The notes below the pieces were generated by a model. The model worked only from the letters and a program-made list of their open reading frames with translations, did not search any database and was not told the DNA's origin. This document shows, one piece after another, positions 27,653 through 35,434 of a stretch of 64,000 nt of DNA (positions within the stretch are counted from its first letter, which is position 1; each line of letters starts with the position of its first letter). The stretch comes from CAXBDP01 sp963974465. Its GTDB lineage: Bacteria; Bacteroidota; Bacteroidia; Cytophagales; Cyclobacteriaceae. Made by a program: the position numbers and the translations under genes. The DNA lies in assembly GCA_049340005.1 (NCBI GenBank), contig JBMPIY010000006.1. The stretch is one strand, 5' to 3'.

Positions 27653-29068
27653 ATGAAACTAAAAAATATATTTTCTTGGATTGCCCTCTCAAGTGTAATT
27701 GCTTTCAGTTGCGATGTACTTGAACAAGAACCAGAGACACAAATTTCTGATCAGGGTGCTTTTACAAATGAGAAAAGTGCAGATGCCGCATTAGCAGGTA
27801 TGTACCATCAATTGCAAGCAGCTGGATATTATGGACGTAATTTCCAAATTATATCAGATGTAAGCGCAGACATTGGGCAAAGTATTGGGACATGGGATTT
27901 TTACCGTGAATTAGATACCTATGCATTAGATGCTTCAAATTTGGAAGTTACAAACTTCTATACTGCTGCTTACCAAGCGGTAAACCAGGCTAATAATCTA
28001 ATCGCATCAGTTCCAGCAATTGAAATGGCTGAAGCAAAAAAGAGCAATATTACTGGTCAAGCTTATTTTGTTAGGGCTTTAGCGTTTTTTGATCTTAATA
28101 GAACTTTCGGTGGTGTGCCTGGAAAGGTGGGAACCAAAAGCGTTGTGTTGCCAACGGAACCTTCAAGAGGAGTAAATGATGGACTGTACCCTACGCGTCC
28201 TGATTTAGCAGCAGGTTATACACAAGTAAAAAATGACTTAACTCAGGCATTAAGCTTATTGCCTGAAGCACAAGCCTCTGATGCATTCTCAAGATCAAGA
28301 GCTGTAAAATCTACTGCAAGAGCTCTATTATCTAGACTGCACCTGTATCTAGGAGAATGGGATGATGTGATTACTCAGTCAACAGCAGTAATTAATGATT
28401 CTAGATATACGCTTATGGCAAATTACGCTGACATTTTTGCAGGTAAACTTACTTCAGAAGCAATTTTTGAAATTGAGTTTAATAATGCCGATCAGAGTGG
28501 TATTCGTAACTGGTATTTGCCATCAACTGGTGGACTAGGGGGGCGAGGCGATTTAGCTATGCATACTGATTTTGTAAATGAGATTAGGTCTAATCCGAAT
28601 GATTCAAGAGGAGCTATGTTTGGTTTTAATTCTGCACAGGGCGTTTATTATCCACTTAAATATCAAAAACCAGGAAATATTGATAATACTCATGTGCTTA
28701 GGATCGCTGAAATGTATTTGAATAGAGCTGAAGCTTATGCAAATAAGAATTCTATTGCACTTGCTGTGGCTGATTTAGATATGATTAGAAATAGAGCAGG
28801 TTTGGCAGACTATTCTGGCGCCATGACCCAAGAGGCCGTTCTATTAGCTATTGAAAAAGAAAGAGCTTATGAGTTTCATATAGAAGGACACAGGTTCTTT
28901 GATTTAGTAAGAACAGGGCGTGCTTTGGTAGTGCTTTCAGCAGTAAATAGAACTAACTCATCTGTCCCAATTGCAATCGGTCAAGCCTTTAAGCAAATTT
29001 TACCTATCCCAAGAGTAGATATTATATCTAATACTAACTTGGAGCAAAACGAAGGCTACGGTGACTAA
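27653..29068 (+). CDS. susD: SusD/RagB substrate-binding lipoprotein (first copy)
   Basis: Surface lipoprotein that caps SusC and binds the substrate, 471 residues. The lipobox is VIAFSC near residue 20, followed by the family's DVLEQEPETQ start and GAFTNEKSADAALAGMY. The TPR-like middle has ITGQAYFVRALAFFDLNRTFGGVP, and the RagB/SusD C-terminal part has RIAEMYLNRAEAY, DLDMIRNRAGL and EKERAYEFHIEGHRFFDLVRTG. It starts 18 bases after susC and ends before a strong terminator, so the pair is one transcription unit. Confidence 0.95.
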   Translation: MKLKNIFSWIALSSVIAFSCDVLEQEPETQISDQGAFTNEKSADAALAGMYHQLQAAGYYGRNFQIISDVSADIGQSIGTWDFYRELDTYALDASNLEVTNFYTAAYQAVNQANNLIASVPAIEMAEAKKSNITGQAYFVRALAFFDLNRTFGGVPGKVGTKSVVLPTEPSRGVNDGLYPTRPDLAAGYTQVKNDLTQALSLLPEAQASDAFSRSRAVKSTARALLSRLHLYLGEWDDVITQSTAVINDSRYTLMANYADIFAGKLTSEAIFEIEFNNADQSGIRNWYLPSTGGLGGRGDLAMHTDFVNEIRSNPNDSRGAMFGFNSAQGVYYPLKYQKPGNIDNTHVLRIAEMYLNRAEAYANKNSIALAVADLDMIRNRAGLADYSGAMTQEAVLLAIEKERAYEFHIEGHRFFDLVRTGRALVVLSAVNRTNSSVPIAIGQAFKQILPIPRVDIISNTNLEQNEGYGD

Positions 29069-29097
29069 CACAAATGAATTGATTATTATTATTTTAA

Positions 29098-29137
29098 AAT
29101 TAAAAAGGGAATCCAGTACTGGGTTCCCTTTTTAATT
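29098..29137 (+). terminator. Terminator after the first SusCD pair
   Basis: A 14-bp perfect stem (AATTAAAAAGGGAA with its complement) encloses a loop that can itself pair (CCAGTACTGG), followed by T. It lies 29 bases after the susD stop and separates the two SusCD units. Confidence 0.85.
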
Positions 29138-29289
29138 TTTACGTCATAGATACAATTCCTCCTTTTATACTTAGAAAAGTGCCATTGAAATAAAAAATAT
29201 CCTGTTTGTTTTTCATTCAGGTGAAACAATTATAAATTGATATTCCCTAAAAACTATTATGGGTAACCTCTAACTAAAAACAATTTATT

Positions 29290-32200
29290 ATGAAGAAAAC
29301 CTTACAACTTTTTTTCTTCGCTTTAATCCTACCGGGATTCCTGTTTGCACAGGAGAGGGTAGTGCGAGGAAAGGTAGTCACAGATGCAGAGGAATTTCCA
29401 CTGCCAGGAGTAAACATTCAGGTAAAAGGAACTACCACAGGGACTTTTACTGGTGGTGATGGCTCCTTTGAAATAAGAGTTCCAAGCAATGAGGCCGTTT
29501 TGGTCTTTTCTATGATTGGGTATTTGCAGCAAGAAGTCACTGTGGGAGCCAGGACTCAAATCGATATTCGATTGGCTGAGGATATTCAAACCTTAGGCGA
29601 AGTAGTAGTAGTTGGGTATGGACAACAGGAACGAAAAACCCTTACAAGTTCCATTTCCTCTGTAAGTGCTAAGGATGTGGAAAACATTCCGATTACCAGC
29701 CCAGATCAATTAATGCAAGGCCGTGCGGCGGGTGTTACCGTCGGTTCTCAATCTGGTGAGCCAGGAGGAGGGATGTTCGTACGTGTAAGAGGTACTACCT
29801 CAATCAATGGTAGTTCCGATCCATTGTACGTAATTGATGGTGTGCCACTACAAGCAAATAACTTAGCTGGTAGTACATTTGGTCAGCCCGTAAACCCTTT
29901 AGCGGATATCAACCCTGCTGATATTGCATCTATCGAAATTTTGAAGGATGCATCAGCCACGGCGATATATGGAGCTCGCGCTGCCAATGGTGTGGTTCTA
30001 ATTACAACGAAAAGAGGTACTGAAGGAAGAGCTACCGTGACAGTTAACTCATTTATTGGTACTTCTAAAGCATGGAGAGATCCAAATTCCATTCGTGTAG
30101 ATGGGCCTACATTTGAAATGTTGCAAAACGAAGCTGCTAGAAACAATGGCAGACCTGAGCCTTATCCAAATCCTAGCCAAGCTATCGATACCAATTGGTT
30201 CGATTACTTGTTCCAAGAAGCCAGCTCATATAACCTTGATGTATCAGTAAGTGGTGGTGACGAAAGAGTTAAATACTTCGTTTCGGGTAACCAAAACTAC
30301 CAAGAAGGAATTTTGAAGCCTGCCAATTTCGAAAGAACAACAGGCCGTATGAATTTGGAGTTTTTGGCAAGCGACAAACTGAAAGTAGGTATTAATGCTA
30401 CTTATGGTGTAAACACTAGAAACAGAGCATTGAATGGTAATGCGATTAATGGAGCACTAAGTACAGGTTATTTTTACCCATCTAATTATCCAGTTTACAA
30501 TGCAGATGGTTCTTATTATCGCCCATTCTGGGAAAATCCAGTAGCTGTAGCTGTTGAAACTGATTATTTGATGCGCACCACGCGTTTTATAGGTAGTACA
30601 TATGCAGAGTATGAAATTGCGAATGGTTTGATTTTCAGAACTACCTGGTCTATGGATAATAGCTTTGTAGAAGAAGATCAATATTCAAACACTCGTTTAG
30701 CGACTGGTGAGGCAAACAATGGTTCTGCTTCTTCCACAATTACTACAGATAATAACTGGATCAACGAAAATGTTTTGACCTACCAAACAAGATTCGGTAC
30801 TGACCATGATTTGAATGTGCTTTTTGGTAATACTTTACAAGAAAATAGGTTTACTAGAACAAGTGCTTCAGGTACTCAGTTTGCAAATGATTTATTCAAA
30901 AACATTGCGTCTGCAGCTGTGAAGAACTCTTCCTCTGTAGGTTCTTCTTGGGGCATTGCTTCTTACTTTACCAGAATTAATTACGGATTCCAAGGAAAGT
31001 ATTTGCTTACATTGAATATGAGAGCTGATGCATCTTCCCGCTTTGGTGTAGACAATAGATGGGGTTACTTCCCTTCTGTAGCTGCAGCATGGAGAATTTC
31101 AGATGAAGCATTTATGCAAGATCTTTCAGCTATTAGCGACATGAAGTTCAGAGTTTCTTATGGTGTTACTGGTAACCAAGCAGGTATTGGTGACTTCCAG
31201 TCAAGAGGACTTTGGGGTGGCCAAAGAGGTGGGTTGAACCTTGGTGGTCAAGGTCAGCCAGGGGGGCCTGCAGCTTATGTTGATGATGCAGGTATTACAG
31301 CCAATCAATTGGCAAACCCTAATTTGAAATGGGAAACTACTAATCAAATTAACTTAGGTTTAGATTTAGGCTTATTTGAAGATAAGTTGACTGTTAGTTT
31401 GGATGTTTATAACAAGCAAACCAAAGACTTACTTTTGGCAGTACCAGTACCAAGAACAACGGGTTACAGCTCATTAGTCCAAAATTTTGGGGAGATTGAA
31501 AACAAAGGATTTGAGTTGGGTATTAATGGTACTATTATCCAGAAATCTGATTTCAATTGGAATGCCAGCTTCAATATTTCTCAAAACAAAAACCTTGTTA
31601 AGAAAATTGCTTCTCCTTTCACAACTTTTACTCGTGACTATATAAGAGTAGAAGAAGGCGCACCACTTTATTCTTTCTGGGTGCACGTTCAGAATGGCGT
31701 TGATCCTGAAACGGGTGATGCAATTTGGGAAACTGGAGGAGATGCAACCTTCAACCCGAATGTCCACAGATATCTGTATGGTGATGCCAACCCGCGTTTT
31801 GTTGGTGGTTTAACAAATACCTTGAACTACAAGAATTTCGATATGATGTTATTCTTCCAATTTAGTGAAGGAAACGAAGTGCTGAATTATGGTAGATTCT
31901 TCTTTGAGCATGGCGGTACTAGAACTACAGGTTACACATCGCAGCAATTGGATCGCTGGCAGCAACCAGGTGATGTTACTGATGTTCCAAGAATGACTAC
32001 TGCAAACTATGCTGCTGATTTACGCCCAAGCAGACATGTAGAGGATGGTTCTTATTTAAGATTGAAGAACTTAATGGTAGGGTATGCTATACCAACTGAC
32101 GTTACCTCCCGCCTTGGCATCGGTATGTCAAGAGCGAGAGTTTACTTCCAAGCTCAGAACTTACTTACTTGGACAAACTATACAGGTTTAGATCCTGAAG

Positions 32201-32295
32201 TAAGTACAAGTCCAGGAAACTTGGTAGCTGGTGTGGATATCGCAGTTATGCCACAGCCTAGAACATTTACAGGTGGTATTACACTTACATTCTAA
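29290..32295 (+). CDS. susC: SusC/RagA TonB-linked outer membrane transporter (second copy)
   Basis: A 1001-residue SusC protein with the same order of parts as the first: signal peptide to FAQE, regulatory-like domain (PLPGVNIQVKG, GDGSFEIRVP), LGEVVVVGYGQQ, plug and barrel. Long stretches are nearly identical to the first copy: SPDQLMQGRA, INPADIASIEILKDASATAIYGARAANG, and QQLDRWQQPGDVT near the end. The second copy has a Gly-rich insertion (RGGLNLGGQGQPGGPAAYVD) around residue 650 that the first lacks, in a region likely to be an external loop and so a place where substrate choice may differ. It has its own 221-base upstream region, so it may be expressed independently. Confidence 0.95.
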   Translation: MKKTLQLFFFALILPGFLFAQERVVRGKVVTDAEEFPLPGVNIQVKGTTTGTFTGGDGSFEIRVPSNEAVLVFSMIGYLQQEVTVGARTQIDIRLAEDIQTLGEVVVVGYGQQERKTLTSSISSVSAKDVENIPITSPDQLMQGRAAGVTVGSQSGEPGGGMFVRVRGTTSINGSSDPLYVIDGVPLQANNLAGSTFGQPVNPLADINPADIASIEILKDASATAIYGARAANGVVLITTKRGTEGRATVTVNSFIGTSKAWRDPNSIRVDGPTFEMLQNEAARNNGRPEPYPNPSQAIDTNWFDYLFQEASSYNLDVSVSGGDERVKYFVSGNQNYQEGILKPANFERTTGRMNLEFLASDKLKVGINATYGVNTRNRALNGNAINGALSTGYFYPSNYPVYNADGSYYRPFWENPVAVAVETDYLMRTTRFIGSTYAEYEIANGLIFRTTWSMDNSFVEEDQYSNTRLATGEANNGSASSTITTDNNWINENVLTYQTRFGTDHDLNVLFGNTLQENRFTRTSASGTQFANDLFKNIASAAVKNSSSVGSSWGIASYFTRINYGFQGKYLLTLNMRADASSRFGVDNRWGYFPSVAAAWRISDEAFMQDLSAISDMKFRVSYGVTGNQAGIGDFQSRGLWGGQRGGLNLGGQGQPGGPAAYVDDAGITANQLANPNLKWETTNQINLGLDLGLFEDKLTVSLDVYNKQTKDLLLAVPVPRTTGYSSLVQNFGEIENKGFELGINGTIIQKSDFNWNASFNISQNKNLVKKIASPFTTFTRDYIRVEEGAPLYSFWVHVQNGVDPETGDAIWETGGDATFNPNVHRYLYGDANPRFVGGLTNTLNYKNFDMMLFFQFSEGNEVLNYGRFFFEHGGTRTTGYTSQQLDRWQQPGDVTDVPRMTTANYAADLRPSRHVEDGSYLRLKNLMVGYAIPTDVTSRLGIGMSRARVYFQAQNLLTWTNYTGLDPEVSTSPGNLVAGVDIAVMPQPRTFTGGITLTF

Positions 32296-32313
32296 CCATT
32301 AAACTAAAAAGCA

Positions 32314-33720
32314 ATGAAAAATTTAAAATTATATAGCTTGATAGCTTTGGTTACAGTGGTCTTCGGGTGCGAAGTACTAGAACATGAACCACAGCAACAG
32401 ATTTCAACAGAACTTGCATTTTCGAATGAAAAATCTGCTGAAGCCGTACTTAATGGCCTTTATAATGAGGCTCAATTGGTATACTCTTGGAGGCCATTTA
32501 TATTTGGCGATCTTGCCTCAGATGCAGTCCAATCTATTGATACTTGGGATGCATTCAACCAAGTAGATACATACACTAACTCTGCTGATAATACAGAAGT
32601 AGATGACTTCTACACCCAGATTTATCGTGGTATTGATATGGCAAACCAAATAATTGCCAACGCACCAAATGTGGATATGCCTGCAGCTAAGATTGATGAT
32701 TTTCTTGGCCAAGCATATACATTCAGAGGTATGTTTTACTTTGAACTTGCAAGATACTGGAGTGGTATTCCAAATGCTTATAATGAAGAAGGTGTGGTAA
32801 TTCGTACAACTCCTTCAAACGGCATCAATGATGAGAGTTATGCTCCTAGAGCTTCTTTTGAAGCTACTTGGGCGCAAGTACTTTCCGATTTGCAAGAAGG
32901 CTACTCAAGACTTCCTGAAACTAGAGGCAATAATACTGATAATCGTCGTAGACTTACAAAGCCTGCTGCTGCAGCAATGCTTTCGAGAACTTACTTCTAT
33001 CAAGGAAATTGGACTCAAGCGGCAAGTTTTGCTACTGAAGTAATTTCAAATTCTAGATTTACACTAGTTGAACCTTTTTCTATCATTTATAGAACTGAGT
33101 TTTCTGATGAATCTATTTTTGAAATGGATTACAACAATATCGATTTCAGTGGAATCCGTGGTTGGTATTATCCACCTAATTTAGGTGGTCGTGGTGGTGT
33201 ATGTTTCCATCCTGAATACCACACTTATCTTACAAATGAGGCTGGTGACGAGCGTGCAAACCTTATTGCTTCAAGAGTATTTAGTGGACAAACTGTTTAT
33301 TACAGCACCAAATACGATTTATTGCAAAATGCGAGTAATATTCCTCTTTTGAGAATTGCTGAAATGCACTTGATCCGTGCTGAAGCTCGTGTAAATGGAG
33401 CGCCTGGGGGTGCTGCTGGAGCACTTAGTGATTTGAATGCGGTAAGGAACAGAGCTGGATTAGATGACGTAAATCCATCTGGCACTAATGAGATTCTGAG
33501 CGCAATTTGGCAAGAAAGAGATAAGGAGTTTGCAATCGAAGGTCAGCGTTGGTTCGACTTGATCAGAACTGGGCGTGCTATGAGCACACTTCAGGATTTG
33601 ACAAGAACAGCAGGCTCTAGTTTAGTGTCAATTCCTACAGAAGGAAGATTCCTAATGCCTATTCCAAATGCTGATATTTTGGCAAATCCACAGATGACTC
33701 AAAACTCTGCTTACAGGTAG
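32314..33720 (+). CDS. susD: SusD/RagB substrate-binding lipoprotein (second copy)
   Basis: A 468-residue partner of the second SusC. Lipobox VVFGC is near residue 19, followed by EVLEHEPQQQIS and AFSNEKSAEAVLNGLY. The core has FLGQAYTFRGMFYFELARYWSGIP, and the C-terminal part LRIAEMHLIRAEARV, DLNAVRNRAGL and ERDKEFAIEGQRWFDLIRTG. Similarity to the first SusD runs through the whole length but is lower than between the two SusCs, as expected if substrate-binding surfaces diverged. A terminator follows at 33745. Confidence 0.95.
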   Translation: MKNLKLYSLIALVTVVFGCEVLEHEPQQQISTELAFSNEKSAEAVLNGLYNEAQLVYSWRPFIFGDLASDAVQSIDTWDAFNQVDTYTNSADNTEVDDFYTQIYRGIDMANQIIANAPNVDMPAAKIDDFLGQAYTFRGMFYFELARYWSGIPNAYNEEGVVIRTTPSNGINDESYAPRASFEATWAQVLSDLQEGYSRLPETRGNNTDNRRRLTKPAAAAMLSRTYFYQGNWTQAASFATEVISNSRFTLVEPFSIIYRTEFSDESIFEMDYNNIDFSGIRGWYYPPNLGGRGGVCFHPEYHTYLTNEAGDERANLIASRVFSGQTVYYSTKYDLLQNASNIPLLRIAEMHLIRAEARVNGAPGGAAGALSDLNAVRNRAGLDDVNPSGTNEILSAIWQERDKEFAIEGQRWFDLIRTGRAMSTLQDLTRTAGSSLVSIPTEGRFLMPIPNADILANPQMTQNSAYR

Positions 33721-33744
33721 TCTGATTAATTAAATTGGGAGAAT

Positions 33745-33774
33745 ATAAAGAGGGGTATTTTTACTCCTCTTTAT
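33745..33774 (+). terminator. Terminator after the second SusCD pair
   Basis: An AT-rich stem (ATAAAGAGG with its complement, extended by GTA/TAC pairs) closes a short T loop and lies 24 bases after the susD stop. Confidence 0.65.
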
Positions 33775-33805
33775 TATTTCCTACCAATCCTAAATGTATG
33801 TATTT

Positions 33806-35326
33806 ATGAAAAAAGTATTATATCTAATAATGGGGATGGCACTTGTGGTTTTTAGTGCCAATCCTATTAATGCTCAAGGCATATCAGCTGCTGCTCAGGC
33901 AGTGCAATATATTTCCATAGGTGAGGAGGTTTCAGTTACAGAACATCAAGTGAATGCTGGCGGGAGGATGATAAACTATACAGCCACATCTGGCTATATG
34001 ATCTTAGGTGATGAAGCTGAAAATCCAAAGGGAAAAATCTTCTTTACCTACTATGCTGACAAAGCCAACAAGGATCCGAAAGACAGACCAATTACCTTCA
34101 TTTACAATGGAGGACCAGGTTCTTCATCGGTTTGGTTGCACATGGGTGGGTTAGGACCACGCAGAATATTGATGACTGATAATGGCGAAGCTATGGAACC
34201 ACCTTATGAGGTTGTCCCAAGCGAATACACTTGGCTTACTCATTCTGATTTGGTATTTATCGACCCTATGGAAACAGGCTATAGTCGGCCAGTGACAGGC
34301 GAGAGCAAAGCGCAATTCACGGGCTTCCAAAACGATATTACTTCTATGGGTGATTTTATCCGTGCTTTCACTTCTAAGTATGAAAGATGGAACTCACCAA
34401 AATACTTATCTGGCGAGAGCTATGGTACCACCCGCTCTGCCGGACTTTCTGGTTATCTGCAAGATCGCTACGGGATGTACCTTAATGGAATCATTCTTAT
34501 TTCTTCAGTATTAGATTTCAGCACTATACTCTTTGATAGAGGGAATGAACTTCCATTTGTAGTTAATTTACCAACTTATGCTGCCACCGCTTGGTATCAT
34601 AAAAAGCTTGATCCTAGCATCAATGATTTACCTAAATTTTTGGAAGAAGTAAGAGAATTTGCTAAAGGTGAATATACTGTAGCCCTCATGCAAGGTGACC
34701 AGATTTCTGATGCTGATAGAAGGAACATCAACAGCAAATTACAAAAATACACAGGGCTAAGTGAAGGCTATATAGACAGAACTAATCTGCGAATCAATAT
34801 TGGGAAATTTACTAAGGAGCTGAGACGCGAAGAAAAAATGACTGTTGGTCGTTTGGATGGCCGTATCACTGGTTTGGATTACGATTATGTGGGTGAATCC
34901 TATGAATATGATCCTAGCTATAACGGAGCTATATATGGGCCATTTTCAATGGCGATTAATGATTACTTGAAGAGAGATTTGAAAGTAGAAATCAATCAAG
35001 CCTACGAAATATTGACTGGCCGCCCACGACCTTGGAGCTACGCAAATGTGGAGAACAAATACTTAAATGTAGCCGAAACGTTAAGATCTGCAATGACCAG
35101 AAATCAATCTCTTAAGGTGTTGGTTATTAATGGTTATTACGATTTGGCAACTCCATTTGGTGGTACAGAATATACAATTGATCATATGTTTTTAGATAAA
35201 TCGCTTCGTGGTAATATAGAAATGAAATATTACGAATCTGGCCATATGGTTTACATTCACAAGCCAAGTCTAGAGCAAATGACAATTGATGTAAGAGATT
35301 TTTTTGAAAGATCTTCTGGTAATTAA
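33806..35326 (+). CDS. Secreted S10-family serine carboxypeptidase
   Basis: Removes C-terminal residues from peptides outside the cytoplasm. The start is placed at the ATG at 33806, giving the clean signal peptide MKKVLYLIMGMALVVFSANPINAQ; an ATG 12 bases upstream adds only MYVF. S10 landmarks: FIYNGGPGSSS (oxyanion region), the nucleophile Ser in LSGESYG, the Asp in NGYYDLATP and the His in SGHMVY. It follows the SusCD pairs directly and is followed by a bidirectional terminator, so it is a single-gene unit in the peptide-related cluster. One octamer (33960) lies near the start. Confidence 0.9.
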   Translation: MKKVLYLIMGMALVVFSANPINAQGISAAAQAVQYISIGEEVSVTEHQVNAGGRMINYTATSGYMILGDEAENPKGKIFFTYYADKANKDPKDRPITFIYNGGPGSSSVWLHMGGLGPRRILMTDNGEAMEPPYEVVPSEYTWLTHSDLVFIDPMETGYSRPVTGESKAQFTGFQNDITSMGDFIRAFTSKYERWNSPKYLSGESYGTTRSAGLSGYLQDRYGMYLNGIILISSVLDFSTILFDRGNELPFVVNLPTYAATAWYHKKLDPSINDLPKFLEEVREFAKGEYTVALMQGDQISDADRRNINSKLQKYTGLSEGYIDRTNLRINIGKFTKELRREEKMTVGRLDGRITGLDYDYVGESYEYDPSYNGAIYGPFSMAINDYLKRDLKVEINQAYEILTGRPRPWSYANVENKYLNVAETLRSAMTRNQSLKVLVINGYYDLATPFGGTEYTIDHMFLDKSLRGNIEMKYYESGHMVYIHKPSLEQMTIDVRDFFERSSGN

Positions 35327-35379
35327 AAATTGTTATTATCTTCGATTTAGAATCACAACAACCAATTAACCTTAAACAA

Positions 35380-35411
35380 AAAAGTGCCTCCTATAACAGG
35401 GAGGCACTTTT
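35380..35411. terminator. Bidirectional terminator between carboxypeptidase and clpB
   Basis: A 12-bp perfect stem, AAAAGTGCCTCC with its complement, encloses an 8-base loop with A/T runs on both sides. It serves two convergent genes. Confidence 0.85.
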
Positions 35412-35434
35412 GATTTACCTGAATTTGAGTGTAT

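Noticed and set aside
24238..32104. A 7.9-kb stretch over the SusC genes without the iterated octamer
   Set aside because: With a mean spacing of about 1.9 kb and 34 intervals, one gap of this size is not surprising for random placement, so it is not evidence of recent transfer.
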